A stretch of DNA of 64,000 nt from assembly GCA_014204435.1 (NCBI GenBank), contig JACHLF010000006.1, forward strand, positions 62,001 through 126,000, given 5' to 3'. This document shows positions 42,371 to 51,991 of the stretch, one piece after another. The first letter of the stretch is position 1. Each line of letters opens with the position of its first letter. The stretch comes from Mycobacteroides chelonae. Its GTDB lineage: Bacteria > Actinomycetota > Actinomycetes > Mycobacteriales > Mycobacteriaceae. Position numbers and translations under genes: made by a program. The notes beneath the pieces are model-generated. The model saw only the letters and a list, made by a program, of their open reading frames with translations, had not been told where the DNA came from and ran no database searches.

Positions 42371-42668
42371 ATGCCCTCCTTTCGGTGTCGCGACGGCCCC
42401 TGGCTCTGGGCCCGCTCACCGTGCTGGCCGCGTTGGTCGCGGGTATCGTGGCTGCGCCGGGCTGGGGTGGTGTGCTCTGGCGGTGTGTGGGGCGCTCTTC
42501 GCAGGAATGACGGTTCTCGTCGTCGTTGTATACCTGAGCTTCCGGTACTTCGAGACGCCTCTGCTGCGCATTAAGCGCCGCTTCGAGTCGTCGGCACAGC
42601 GCGCGGGAGGCGAACTGGCCCGGACCGCGAACGGCGCCGAACAGCTAGCCGATCGCCGGTCCGAGTAG
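42371..42668 (+). pseudogene. Remnant of an acyltransferase-3 (OafA-like) gene
   Basis: Two plus-strand frames combine to membrane-acyltransferase text: LGPLTVLAALVAGIVAAPGW in one frame, then after a shift near 42470-42485, AGMTVLVVVVYLSFRYFETP and LLRIKRRFES, the usual last helix and R/K tail of acyltransferase-3 proteins (Y-x-F-x-E-x-P). It ends at TAG 42666-42668, overlapping the 3' end of the XPB gene by 24 bases. Only about the last 90 codons of a roughly 380-codon family are left. Confidence 0.5.
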
Positions 42669-44297
42669 GTCGTCGGCATCGGTGATCCGATATCCGTAGC
42701 CCTGTTCGGCCAGGAACCGCTGCCGGTGTGCCGCGTACTCGGCGTCGAGGGTGTCTCGGGATACCACCGAATAGAAGTAGGCTTGTCCGCCGTCGGCCTT
42801 CGGCCGAAGCAGCCGCCCGAGGCGCTGCGCTTCCTCCTGGCGTGATCCGAACGTTCCCGAAACCTGCACGGCAACAGCTGCTTCCGGGAGGTCGATGGAG
42901 AAATTGGCCACCTTGGACACCACCAACGTACCGATCTCGCCACGGCGGAACGCGTCGAAGAGCTGCTCGCGTTCGGCGTTCTTGGTGGAACCCTGGATTA
43001 CCGGCGCGTTCAACTCGGTGCCCAGCTCGTCGAGCTGGTCCAGGTAGGCGCCGATCACCAGTGTTGGCACTCCCGGGTGCCGGGCCAGGATCGACTTCAC
43101 CACATTGATCTTCGTATGGGCCGTCGAACAGAGCTTGTACCGCTCGTCGGCCTCGGCGGTCGCGTAGATCATCCGCTCGTTGTCGGTGAGGGTGACCCGC
43201 ACCTCGATGCACTCGGCCGGGGCGATCCAGCCCTGTGCCTCAATGTCTTTCCACGGCGCGTCGTATCGCTTAGGGCCGATGAGGCTGAAGACGTCACCCT
43301 CGCGACCATCCTCGCGGATGAGCGTGGCGGTGAGTCCGAGACGACGCCGCGACTGTAGGTCGGCGGTCATCCGGAATACCGGGGCGGGTAGTAGGTGCAC
43401 CTCGTCGTAGACGATCAGACCCCAGTCTCGGCTGTCGAACAGTTCCAGATGGCGGTACTCGCCCTTGGAGCGCCGGGTGATCACCTGGTAGGTGGCGATG
43501 GTGACCGGTCGAATCTCCTTGCGTTCACCGGAGTACTCGCCGATCTCGTCTTCTGTCAGCGAGGTTCGTGCGATGAGCTCACGCTTCCACTGCCGCCCGG
43601 CGACGGTGTTGGTGACCAGGATCAACGTGGTCGCCTGCGCCTTGGCCATCGCGGCGGCGCCCACCAACGTCTTGCCGGCACCGCAGGGCAGCACTACCAC
43701 ACCGGAGCCGCCCGCCCAGAAGGAGTCGGCAGCCATCTGCTGATAGTCGCGCAGCTCCCAGTCGTCCTGTGCGAGCGTGATCGGATGGGCCTCGCCGTCC
43801 ACGTATCCGGCGAGATCCTCTGCGGGCCAGCCGATTTTGAGAAGCATCTGCTTGACGCGGCCACGCTCGCTGGGGTGCACCTGCACCGTGTCGTCATCGA
43901 TGCGGGCGCCGAGCATCGGCGCGATCTTCTTGTGTCGCAGCACCTCTTCGAGCACCGCGCGGTCCAGGCTCACCAGGGTGAGGCCGTGCGCGGGATGCTT
44001 GATCAGCTGTAGGCGCCCGTAGCGGGCCATGGTGTCGACGATGTCCACCAGCAGTGGCTGGGGCACCGCATAGCGGGAGAAGGTGACGAGCGCGTCGACC
44101 ACCTGCTCGGCGTCGTGCCCGGCCGCACGGGCGTTCCACAGCGCCAGCGGGGTGATGCGGTAGGTGTGCACGTGCTCGGGGGCGCGTTCGAGCTCCGCGA
44201 AGGGGGCGATCGCCTGGCGCGCCGCGTCTGCCTGGTCGTGGTCGACCTCCAGCAGCACGGTCTTATCGGACTGGACGATCAACGGTCCATCGGTCAT
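42645..44297 (-). CDS. xpb: XPB/Rad25-type DNA repair helicase (Rv0861c-like)
   Basis: 550 residues from ATG 44297; the open frame extends to 44366 but the extra residues have no family match. Superfamily 2 helicase with an N-terminal damage-recognition-like region (1-170), Walker A VLPCGAGKTLVG, DEVH box in VYDEVHLLPAPVF, motif III LGLTATLIREDG, and the C-terminal RecA lobe with VQVSGTFGSRQEEAQRLGRLLR (motif VI). Bacterial XPB proteins are 3'-5' helicases in nucleotide excision repair. Orthologue of ercc3 (Rv0861c). A 65-base structured element separates it from the upstream partner gene. Confidence 0.93.
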   Translation of the reverse strand: MTDGPLIVQSDKTVLLEVDHDQADAARQAIAPFAELERAPEHVHTYRITPLALWNARAAGHDAEQVVDALVTFSRYAVPQPLLVDIVDTMARYGRLQLIKHPAHGLTLVSLDRAVLEEVLRHKKIAPMLGARIDDDTVQVHPSERGRVKQMLLKIGWPAEDLAGYVDGEAHPITLAQDDWELRDYQQMAADSFWAGGSGVVVLPCGAGKTLVGAAAMAKAQATTLILVTNTVAGRQWKRELIARTSLTEDEIGEYSGERKEIRPVTIATYQVITRRSKGEYRHLELFDSRDWGLIVYDEVHLLPAPVFRMTADLQSRRRLGLTATLIREDGREGDVFSLIGPKRYDAPWKDIEAQGWIAPAECIEVRVTLTDNERMIYATAEADERYKLCSTAHTKINVVKSILARHPGVPTLVIGAYLDQLDELGTELNAPVIQGSTKNAEREQLFDAFRRGEIGTLVVSKVANFSIDLPEAAVAVQVSGTFGSRQEEAQRLGRLLRPKADGGQAYFYSVVSRDTLDAEYAAHRQRFLAEQGYGYRITDADDLLGPAIG

Positions 44298-44357
44298 TCG
44301 ATCCAGGATAGTGCGCGATCCGACAGTGTCCTCGCGAGGTGAAAGACCGGACCGGAT

Positions 44358-44422
44358 CGTCGACACGCCCGTTTGTGGCGGACATGTGCGATACGAATCC
44401 GCCTCAGGGCGGCGTGTCGACG
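44358..44422. repeat. Nested inverted repeat between XPB and its partner gene
   Basis: CGTCGACACGCC (44358-44369) and GGCGTGTCGACG (44411-44422) are perfect 12-base arms; inside them GGCGGA (44377-44382) and TCCGCC (44398-44403) pair again. The element starts one base after the stop of the upstream minus-strand gene (44424). It may be a terminator, an RNA-processing stem or a cruciform. No T tract. Confidence 0.55.
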
Positions 44423-44423
44423 C

Positions 44424-46649
44424 TTAGCCCGGTGGCGAGACCGCGGTGATGCGGTGAATCGCGAAGTCGCGGATCCGCCCGGCGGCGGTGTCGAAGGCCG
44501 ACAACTGGCCACCGCGCACGCTGATCGGGTTGACCACCCGCGAAGATGCGATCCCGGCCGGGTCCACGTACCCGATCAACACACTGGTCTGCGCCGTGGC
44601 GGACTGCTGCAGGAGCGCCACGGCCTGTGACGGCTCGATGCGCACCCCGTCGTGATCGCCCGCGGCGCGCAATGCCTTGACCACTGCGGCGGCGGCGGGC
44701 TCGCTGAGGATCGGTGGCGTCCACCCCATCCGGTGTGGCTGCGGAGTGACCCGGGCCCGGCGTGCGCGTAGTTCGACGATCGTGCCGGTGGCATCCTCGG
44801 CGGCGGGAGCGAAGCCCGCCGAGCGCAGCCCTGCCACCAGCTCGGACAATGGGGCCAGTGACACCGCGACCGTGGGGGCCAGCAGCCGTAGACCCAGATC
44901 CTCTGTCAGCACGGAGGCCATCACCTGGGTCAGCAGGGCCACGTCATCGCAGCGCAGGAACGAGGTGGCCACCCCGGCCCGGAGCTGCCCGTGGCGCCGT
45001 GCGACATCGTCGATGAGATACGTCAGCGACTGGGGGACAGGGGTTTTCGAACGGGATCCGAAGAAGCTGTGCAACGAGGTCGCGGTCCGCCCCGAATCCA
45101 GGGCGCGGCGGATGCTCGCCTCGCTGACCCGAAAGACGCTGGCGGCCCCCGCGGATTCGAGGTCGGCCACCGCGGCCAGATCCAGCTCCACCTCCCGCGT
45201 TAGCGGTCCGGGCGCGACGACCGTCAGGTCGGCCTGCACCAGGAAGTGATCGATGGGCGCGGGCAGCGCGTTCTCCATCGCGGCCAGGGTTGCCGCCTCG
45301 TCGCCGGCGCCGGCCAGGAACGTCCGGACGTGTGTGGTCAAGGCGCCGCGTCCGATCACGCCCAGCGTTGTGGCCTCGAACAACAGCGCGGTCACCGGTT
45401 CCACACCCAACCGCGCACCCCAGCGTGGGCGACGCCACCGCATCACTCGGGATGTCTCCTCTGGCCGCAATCCCTGCCCGGGATCTAGCTCGCCGAGGAT
45501 CTCCAGCAGGAGCTTGCGATCGTGTGGCGCCGCCGTCGACCGCAGCGAATCCGACAGCGCCGCAATCGGTTTGTCATCGCCGGTGCGCTTGCCGATCAGA
45601 TCGGGGCGGGCCGCAAGCATCAACCACACTGACATCAACCGGAACCAGCGGACCGCGGTTGGCAGCTCCGCGAATCGGTCGGCCTGTGCGGTCGGGGCCC
45701 AGTGCCAGCCTTCGGCGTCGGTCTCCACATCTGGGTCGCCGACCGCGATCAGCTCGGCGGCCGCCAATACCTCCAGCAGCAGCCCCATCCTGGTGTCGTC
45801 GATACCCGTCGCCTTCGCCAGTCGTTTGACCTCGCGCACGCCCAGACCGCCACTGCGCAGTTGCGGTGCCGGGCGGACGCCGAGTTCGTCGAGGAGCAGA
45901 GCCACCTCGCGCAACAGATCAAGGGCTGCCCCGGCCGCGGCCGCGTCGGATTCGTTCTGGGGCGCCGCGGTCGTCTCGACGGCCGGGGGCTGCAGCCGGT
46001 CGGGCTCCTCGCCCCGCAGCAGTTGCGCCACGAACCGGGGCAGCAGCACCGTCTCGTCGTCGAGGCGTTGCAGCAGGCCGGCCGCCAACAGCCGCTGCAC
46101 CGGACGATCGGCTGGGGCGTCGGGGGCGGCATCCCGGGTGCGACCGATGGGAGAACCTGCGATGAGCGCTCGCAGCAGCTCCATGCTGCGCTCGTCGGTC
46201 GCCTCCAACGCGGTGCGTGCCGCATCGTAGGAATCGGGCGTCTGCTCACTGATCACTTGCCCGACCACCCAGGGCAGACCGCATCGGGCCTCGCCCGCCA
46301 GATGCAGTGCGCCGTCCCCCCAGACCAGCGCCAGTTCGCGCAGTTTGTCCAGGGTGGCGCGAACCTGCAGCTCGGTGGCGCGACCGTCCACCTGACCGAG
46401 CACGTTCGAGACCGGGACCCCGGTGACATCCGCGTGCGCCACCAGCAGCGCATCCAGCACGGCCAGGGTCAGAAAGTCCAGGTTGTCGGTGGCCGCGCGC
46501 ACCGATTGACGTGATAGCGCTCGGCCCGCCAGGGCCGTCAGCGAACCCGGAGGCGGCGAGGCCAAATCGGGTCGCAGCCGCAGTAGCTGTACCAACTGTT
46601 CATCTGGCAGCTGGCGCAGCCAGGTAGCCAACGCGGCATCGTCACTCAT
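44424..46649 (-). CDS. Helicase-associated-domain protein (Rv0862c-like)
   Basis: 741 residues, acidic and Leu/Ala-rich throughout. The N-terminus ATWLRQLPDEQLVQLLRLRP is typical of mycobacterial helicase C-terminal/associated-domain proteins, and the C-terminal 200 residues (VPQSLTYLIDDVARRHGQLR and LLTQVMASVLTEDLGLRLLA) match the XPB/Ssl2-like associated domain. There is no Walker motif, so it is not itself a helicase. Always adjacent to XPB in mycobacteria; probably its accessory partner in DNA repair. The C-terminal ITAVSPPG end lies next to the nested inverted repeat. Confidence 0.85.
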   Translation of the reverse strand: MSDDAALATWLRQLPDEQLVQLLRLRPDLASPPPGSLTALAGRALSRQSVRAATDNLDFLTLAVLDALLVAHADVTGVPVSNVLGQVDGRATELQVRATLDKLRELALVWGDGALHLAGEARCGLPWVVGQVISEQTPDSYDAARTALEATDERSMELLRALIAGSPIGRTRDAAPDAPADRPVQRLLAAGLLQRLDDETVLLPRFVAQLLRGEEPDRLQPPAVETTAAPQNESDAAAAGAALDLLREVALLLDELGVRPAPQLRSGGLGVREVKRLAKATGIDDTRMGLLLEVLAAAELIAVGDPDVETDAEGWHWAPTAQADRFAELPTAVRWFRLMSVWLMLAARPDLIGKRTGDDKPIAALSDSLRSTAAPHDRKLLLEILGELDPGQGLRPEETSRVMRWRRPRWGARLGVEPVTALLFEATTLGVIGRGALTTHVRTFLAGAGDEAATLAAMENALPAPIDHFLVQADLTVVAPGPLTREVELDLAAVADLESAGAASVFRVSEASIRRALDSGRTATSLHSFFGSRSKTPVPQSLTYLIDDVARRHGQLRAGVATSFLRCDDVALLTQVMASVLTEDLGLRLLAPTVAVSLAPLSELVAGLRSAGFAPAAEDATGTIVELRARRARVTPQPHRMGWTPPILSEPAAAAVVKALRAAGDHDGVRIEPSQAVALLQQSATAQTSVLIGYVDPAGIASSRVVNPISVRGGQLSAFDTAAGRIRDFAIHRITAVSPPG

Positions 46650-46712
46650 CGATCACCAGCGTAGAGGCGGGTTGGGTTCGCCGTCGGCCTCTGGGCCTGC
46701 CACAATGGCTTT

Positions 46713-46886
46713 GTGGCTGACAAGAATCAATACGTCGACAACGGCTGGCCCGCGCATGTGGACGGCGAGCACGCTGTCTCCGAACTCGCGGCCGACCGCA
46801 CCGGTGCGCTCTCGCCCTTCGGCGACATCGAGTTCCCCGTGGCGTCCGTGCCCTACGTGCACCCCGTCACCGTCATCAACAAGTAG
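46713..46886 (+). CDS. Small conserved protein, 57 residues (Rv0863-like)
   Basis: A short frame from GTG 46713 to TAG 46886: [40 protein letters not shown] and VTVINK. Its composition is clearly protein-like and its position, divergent from the helicase-associated gene and four bases ahead of moaC, matches a small conserved gene (Rv0863) in M. tuberculosis. No known function. Likely co-translated with moaC. Confidence 0.75.
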   Translation: MADKNQYVDNGWPAHVDGEHAVSELAADRTGALSPFGDIEFPVASVPYVHPVTVINK

Positions 46887-46890
46887 AGCG

Positions 46891-47403
46891 GTGTCCGACG
46901 GTCTTCGCGCAAGCGGCTCATCCGAGCCCGAGGGCCTCACTCACATCGACGAGCACGGGTCCGTGCACATGGTCGACGTGTCGGCCAAACAGGCCACCGC
47001 ACGCGAGGCGGTCGCGGCCGGACGCTTCGTCACCACCCCGGCAGTCCTGAAGCTGTTGTCGGATGGTGCGCTCCCCAAGGGCGATGCCGTGGCCACCGCT
47101 CGGCTGGCCGCCATCATGGCCGCCAAACGCACGAGCGAGCTTGTCCCGCTATGCCACCAGATACCGCTGACCGGCATCGACGTGACCTTCGAGGTTGACG
47201 CCACGACGGGATCCATCCAGATCACCGCAACCGCGCGCACCAACGACCGCACCGGAGTCGAAATGGAAGCGCTGACCGCGGTGACGGTCGCCGGGCTGAC
47301 ATTGCACGACATGGTCAAGGCCGTCGATCCGGCCTCGCGCATCGACGACGTTCGAGTGCTGCGCAAAGAGGGCGGCAAGACCGGAACATGGACCCGGCCC
47401 TGA
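46891..47403 (+). CDS. moaC: Cyclic pyranopterin monophosphate synthase MoaC
   Basis: 170 residues from GTG 46891. Second step of molybdenum cofactor synthesis, converting the MoaA product to cPMP. Family signatures are LTHIDEHGSVHMVDVSAKQATAREAVA, the active region KRTSELVPLCHQIPLTGIDV (about 75-95) and RTGVEMEALTAVTVAGLTLHDMVKA with the catalytic Asp-Met-x-Lys (DMVK). Overlaps mog by 16 bases. Equivalent to moaC2 (Rv0864). Confidence 0.95.
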   Translation: MSDGLRASGSSEPEGLTHIDEHGSVHMVDVSAKQATAREAVAAGRFVTTPAVLKLLSDGALPKGDAVATARLAAIMAAKRTSELVPLCHQIPLTGIDVTFEVDATTGSIQITATARTNDRTGVEMEALTAVTVAGLTLHDMVKAVDPASRIDDVRVLRKEGGKTGTWTRP

Positions 47404-47867
47404 GGTCCGCGCGGGTGATCGTGGCCTCCACGCGGGCGGCCACCGGCCAGTATCCCGACAAGACCGGCCCTGCGATCGTCGAATGGCTTGGTACACAAGA
47501 CTTCCGCGTCGAGGAACCGGTGGTCGTGCCCGACGGCGACGCGGTGGGAGATGCGATCCGATCCGCGCTCGGGGTGTCCCTCGTGATCACCACCGGGGGC
47601 ACTGGACTCTCACCCACTGACGTGACTCCCGAACAGACCGTCGCGCTCTTGGACTACCAGATCCCCGGGCTCGCCGATGCCATTAGGCGCTCCGGGCTGC
47701 CCGCCGTGCCCACCAGCATCCTGTCCCGTGGCGTGTGCGGGGTGGCCGGTCGCACCCTGGTGATCAACCTGCCCGGCTCCACAGGAGGGGTGCGCGACGG
47801 GCTGGCGGTGCTCGGTGGAGTGCTCAACCACGCACTGGATCAGATAGTCGGGGGAGACCACGCATGA
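47388..47867 (+). CDS. mog: Molybdopterin adenylyltransferase Mog/MoaB
   Basis: 159 residues. Activates molybdopterin by adenylylation before molybdenum insertion. The MoCF-binding fold shows [38 protein letters not shown] (GGTG loop and D residue) and a late [19 protein letters not shown]. Start ATG 47388 lies within the end of moaC, and its stop overlaps the moaE start (ATGA), so moaC-mog-moaE form one coupled operon. Equivalent to Rv0865. Confidence 0.93.
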   Translation: MDPALRSARVIVASTRAATGQYPDKTGPAIVEWLGTQDFRVEEPVVVPDGDAVGDAIRSALGVSLVITTGGTGLSPTDVTPEQTVALLDYQIPGLADAIRRSGLPAVPTSILSRGVCGVAGRTLVINLPGSTGGVRDGLAVLGGVLNHALDQIVGGDHA

Positions 47868-48292
47868 GTGCCGTCGTCGCCCGTGCCCTGCTGACCGCGG
47901 AACCCATCTCACTGATCGAGCATGAGCAGCTGGTCGATCACGAATCAGCCGGGGCCACCGTTGGATTTGTCGGCAATGTGCGTGACCACGACGGTGGCAA
48001 GACGGTGCTGCGACTGGAGTACTCGGCGCACCCCTCGGCTCAGGAAGTACTGACCGATGTGGTGGAGCGCGTCGTCGGGGAGGCCGAGGGCGTGCGCGCG
48101 GTCGCGGTGAGTCACCGCATCGGTGCACTGACGGTCGGGGAGGCGGCGTTCGTGGTGGCGGTGAGTGCCGATCACCGCGTGCAGGCTTTCACCACCTGTC
48201 AGCGCCTCGTCGACGATGTGAAGGTGGCGCTGCCGGTGTGGAAGCACCAGTTCTTCGCCAACGGCAGCGACGAATGGGTGGGTTCGGCCTGA
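47864..48292 (+). CDS. moaE: Molybdopterin synthase catalytic subunit MoaE
   Basis: 142 residues from ATG 47864. Large subunit of molybdopterin synthase; with thiocarboxylated MoaD it converts cPMP to molybdopterin. Signatures are [33 protein letters not shown] and the substrate-binding [20 protein letters not shown] followed by [17 protein letters not shown] text (active-site lysine in LPVWKHQFF). The partner moaD lies 2.4 kb away. Equivalent to moaE2 (Rv0866). Confidence 0.94.
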   Translation: MSAVVARALLTAEPISLIEHEQLVDHESAGATVGFVGNVRDHDGGKTVLRLEYSAHPSAQEVLTDVVERVVGEAEGVRAVAVSHRIGALTVGEAAFVVAVSADHRVQAFTTCQRLVDDVKVALPVWKHQFFANGSDEWVGSA

Positions 48293-48297
48293 AAAAT

Positions 48298-48319
48298 CCA
48301 GTCCCCGGTTGGGGTCTGG
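48298..48319 (+). terminator. Hairpin after moaE
   Basis: CCAGTCCCC (48298-48306) pairs with GGGGTCTGG (48311-48319) around GGTT with one central T-T mismatch. It starts six bases after the moaE stop and is preceded by an A-run (AAAAA) rather than followed by T. Likely terminator of the moaC-mog-moaE operon. Confidence 0.55.
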
Positions 48320-48346
48320 TGCCTAAAACCCAGATCAGGGCGTTAT

Positions 48347-49022
48347 ATGCCCGGTAGTCGCCCAGCGCGCCCCGATGACGACCCCTTCCATGTTCCGCCG
48401 GATGGTTTCAAGGACGCGGCACCGGGATCTATTCCGCATGCCCGTCCCGTGGATATCGGATCCTTGGGGCGCATGCGCCAGCGTGTGACGGCCTGGCCGT
48501 TGCTGTATCGCACCACCGATCCGGCTGGTGCGCCGGAAGTCACGGTCACCACCGTGCTGGTGCCTGTCGACCATGACCCGCGCTCTCCCCGGCTGTTGGC
48601 CTACCAGTGCGCGATCAACTCCAGGTGTTGTCCGTCGTATTGCCTGCTGCAGAGTGCGCGGGGCTGTTCGCCAACCCGCAGGTTGAGCTGCTGGTGATGG
48701 CTGCCGCGCCAGGGATGGATCGTGAGCGTCGCCGACCATGGTGGGCAGCCCGGGACGTTAAGGCAATCGGGCGGTATGCGATGCGCAGCCTCGATCGCTA
48801 TGTCGACCTACCGATCTCCGAACTCATGGCACCGCTCGGCGTCACCGATGAGTGAGGACTTGCGGCTGGGCAAGGCGGCGCCCACCTGCCGCGGTGTGCG
48901 ACCAGCTCGTCGGCATCGGCGAGGTGGATCACCAGGCAAGTTTCTACGCCGCGCACGGCAACGATGTGCCCTATCGGCGTGATCGGCTCAGCGAGCATCT
49001 CTCGCTGGTGGTCCTGTCGTAG
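48347..49022 (+). pseudogene. Decayed secretory lipase (LIP family)
   Basis: Pieces in all three plus-strand frames add up to a fungal-type secretory lipase fold common in mycobacteria. They are DDDPFHVPPDGFKDAAPGSI and PRLLAYQCAIN (frame of 48347), then PQVELLVMAAAPG (next frame, about 48670-48720), then GWIVSVADHGGQPGT back in the first frame, and finally ASFYAAHGNDVPYRRDRLSE with EHLSLVVLS in the third frame, ending at TAG 49020-49022. The middle, including the GxSxGG nucleophile region, is deleted. No intact product is possible. It was probably an exported esterase gene before decay. Confidence 0.7.
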
Positions 49023-49104
49023 TGACCAACGTACGCCTCGGAGCCGGGACGTCAACCCCCTTGACAAAGAGCATAGGCTCACCTCCGAAAGGACTACCCC
49101 ACAA

Positions 49105-49143
49105 CGAGAATCGCCCCGGCTGTCAGGGCCGGGGCGATTCTCG
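49105..49143 (-). terminator. rpfA terminator, 16-bp perfect stem
   Basis: CGAGAATCGCCCCGGC (49105-49120) and GCCGGGGCGATTCTCG (49128-49143) are exact complements with a 7-base loop, 10 bases beyond the rpfA stop on the minus strand. Very stable; likely ends the rpfA transcript and may also block read-through from the lipase remnant. Confidence 0.88.
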
Positions 49144-49153
49144 AGTGCAAGTG

Positions 49154-50375
<1,222 letters not shown>

Positions 50376-50550
50376 GTATGGACTTCGGATGACGGTACGT
50401 GCCCGCGCGCGTCTCGTCATGTTGGACATTTCACGGTGTTTCGTCCATGGCGGAGCGGGTTTGTTCCCGACTGCGGCGGGGTTTGCGCAGGTTATCGGGT
50501 AGCTCCACCGCCCCGTGTCCACGTCGTGACCGTACTGTGACCTTTTGATG

Positions 50551-50566
50551 TGTGTCGTAGATCACG
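50551..50566. promoter_or_regulatory. CRP-like binding site upstream of rpfA
   Basis: TGTGT-CGTAGA-TCACG matches the mycobacterial CRP (Rv3676) consensus TGTGA-N6-TCACA at eight of ten positions. It lies about 175 bases upstream of the riboswitch. rpfA is a reported CRP target in M. tuberculosis, which supports the call. Confidence 0.65.
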
Positions 50567-50594
50567 AAATTATCTGCGGATCTCTATATGCGGC

Positions 50595-50621
50595 CCTTAG
50601 AGCTGCCTTAGAGCTGCCTTA
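50595..50621. repeat. 11-base tandem repeat
   Basis: CCTTAGAGCTG occurs twice in succession (50595-50605, 50606-50616) followed by a third partial CCTTA. It lies between the moaD stop and the CRP-like site. AT content is locally raised. May be a slippage-prone spacer or a regulator array. Confidence 0.6.
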
Positions 50622-50645
50622 AGAAACGGGCGTGCCAGCGCACAT

Positions 50646-50900
50646 TTATCCACCAGCGAAGGGAGGTAGAACGTCCACGACAGAGCCGGATTCGGGCTGT
50701 GTGGAGCGATCGCGCACGGCCATGCCGTCGTGGAGAAAGGAACAACGTGCCAATACACGTTCCAGTTCCGTCCCCTTCGCGGCCAGATGGCGGCTCAGGT
50801 CTTCGAACGATGCCCCCGCGGGGAGCTGGACGGTCTCCTCGTGAAGTCCCGCCGCGGCCGCCGCAGCGGCGAAGTATCTGACGGTGATGCTCGCAAGCAT
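50646..50900 (-). CDS. moaD: Molybdopterin synthase sulfur-carrier subunit MoaD
   Basis: 84 residues from ATG 50900. Beta-grasp, ubiquitin-like sulfur carrier whose C-terminal Gly-Gly (DVLPPFAGG) is thiocarboxylated for molybdopterin synthesis with MoaE. Text such as ITVRYFAAAAAAAGLHEETV and LERVLARCSFLHDG fits the family. Six bases after the moaA stop on the same strand. Equivalent to moaD2 (Rv0868c). Confidence 0.92.
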   Translation of the reverse strand: MLASITVRYFAAAAAAAGLHEETVQLPAGASFEDLSRHLAAKGTELERVLARCSFLHDGMAVRDRSTQPESGSVVDVLPPFAGG

Positions 50901-50906
50901 TCAGAT

Positions 50907-51899
50907 CTAACCGCCGATCGCGCTCATGGGCCGGTCCGGCTGCAGGAAGGACGGGTCGTTGATGCCGTGCCCGGGCTTCTTTCCCCACATGGCTGTCTGC
51001 CACGCCGCGGCCACGGCCGTGTCGTCGGCGCCCGAGCGAAGTAGCCCACGCAGATCTGTCTCGGTGTTGGCAAACAGGCAATTGCGCACCTGCCCGTCGG
51101 CCGTCAGTCGGGTGCGGTCGCAGTCCCCGCAGAACGGCCGCGATACCGACGCGATGATTCCGACCGTGGCGGGACCTCCGTTCACCAGCCAGCGTTGTGC
51201 TGGTGCACTGCCACGGGGTGCCGGATCTGCGCTCAGTGAGAATTCCCGGCTGAGTGCCGCATGGACCTCGTCGGCGGTCACCATCTGGTCCCGGTTCCAG
51301 TTGTGCCCCGCGTCCAACGGCATCTGCTCGATGATCCGCAGTTCGTAGCCGTGGTCGAGGCTGAACTGCAGTAGTGCGACGGCGTCCTCTTTGTACTGTT
51401 CGGGTGTCAAGACCGCGTTGATCTTTATGGGCGCCAGCCCTGCCGAGCCGGCCGCCTCCAGTCCTCTGAGGACATCGTGCAACCGGTCGCGACGGGTGAT
51501 CGCGGTGAAACGATCGGTGTTCAACGTATCCAGTGACACGTTGATGCGGTCCAGCCCCGCCTCGTGCAGTGCGGCCGCCTTGCGGTCCAAACCGATTCCG
51601 TTGGTGGTAATGGCGATGTCCGGTCGCGGTGACAGGGTTGCGACCGCGGCGACAAGCTTCTCCAAGTCCTTGAATGTCAACGGTTCTCCGCCGGTGAACC
51701 GGACGCTGCGGATTCCCAGGTCGGTTACCGCAATGCCGATGAGCCGAATGTATTCGTCGGTGGTGAGCAGCGCGTCGCTGCGTAACCAGTCCAGCCCCTC
51801 CGCGGGCATGCAGTACGTGCAGCGCAGATTGCAGCGGTCCGTCAACGACACCCGTAAGTCGGTCGCGATGCGGCCGAAGGAATCGATCAACGGGGTCAT
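50907..51899 (-). CDS. moaA: GTP 3',8-cyclase MoaA
   Basis: 330 residues from ATG 51899 (frame open upstream to 51998, but the extra residues look non-coding). Radical SAM enzyme that starts molybdopterin synthesis from GTP. The N-terminal cluster motif is CNLRCTYC (about 22-29) and the second [4Fe-4S] site uses CGDCDRTRLTADGQVRNC (about 250-268). SVRFTGGEPLTFKDL, ITRRDRLHDVLRGLEAA and the C-terminal PMSAIGG double glycine are also conserved. Equivalent to moaA2 (Rv0869c). Divergent from cspB. Confidence 0.94.
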   Translation of the reverse strand: MTPLIDSFGRIATDLRVSLTDRCNLRCTYCMPAEGLDWLRSDALLTTDEYIRLIGIAVTDLGIRSVRFTGGEPLTFKDLEKLVAAVATLSPRPDIAITTNGIGLDRKAAALHEAGLDRINVSLDTLNTDRFTAITRRDRLHDVLRGLEAAGSAGLAPIKINAVLTPEQYKEDAVALLQFSLDHGYELRIIEQMPLDAGHNWNRDQMVTADEVHAALSREFSLSADPAPRGSAPAQRWLVNGGPATVGIIASVSRPFCGDCDRTRLTADGQVRNCLFANTETDLRGLLRSGADDTAVAAAWQTAMWGKKPGHGINDPSFLQPDRPMSAIGG

Positions 51900-51949
51900 A
51901 AGTCCAGCGTAGCGACCACTTGCGTCGGCCGAGTAGGATGACCAGTCAC

Positions 51950-51969
51950 CGCGCCCTATTTGGGGCGCG
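51950..51969. other. Hairpin in the cspB leader
   Basis: CGCGCCC (51950-51956) and GGGCGCG (51963-51969) pair around TATTTG, followed by TTAAT, 23 bases before the cspB start. Could be a terminator for upstream transcription or a temperature-responsive leader stem, as cold-shock genes often carry structured 5' ends. Confidence 0.45.
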
Positions 51970-51991
51970 TTAATCATGTGAGGTGAGTGCA

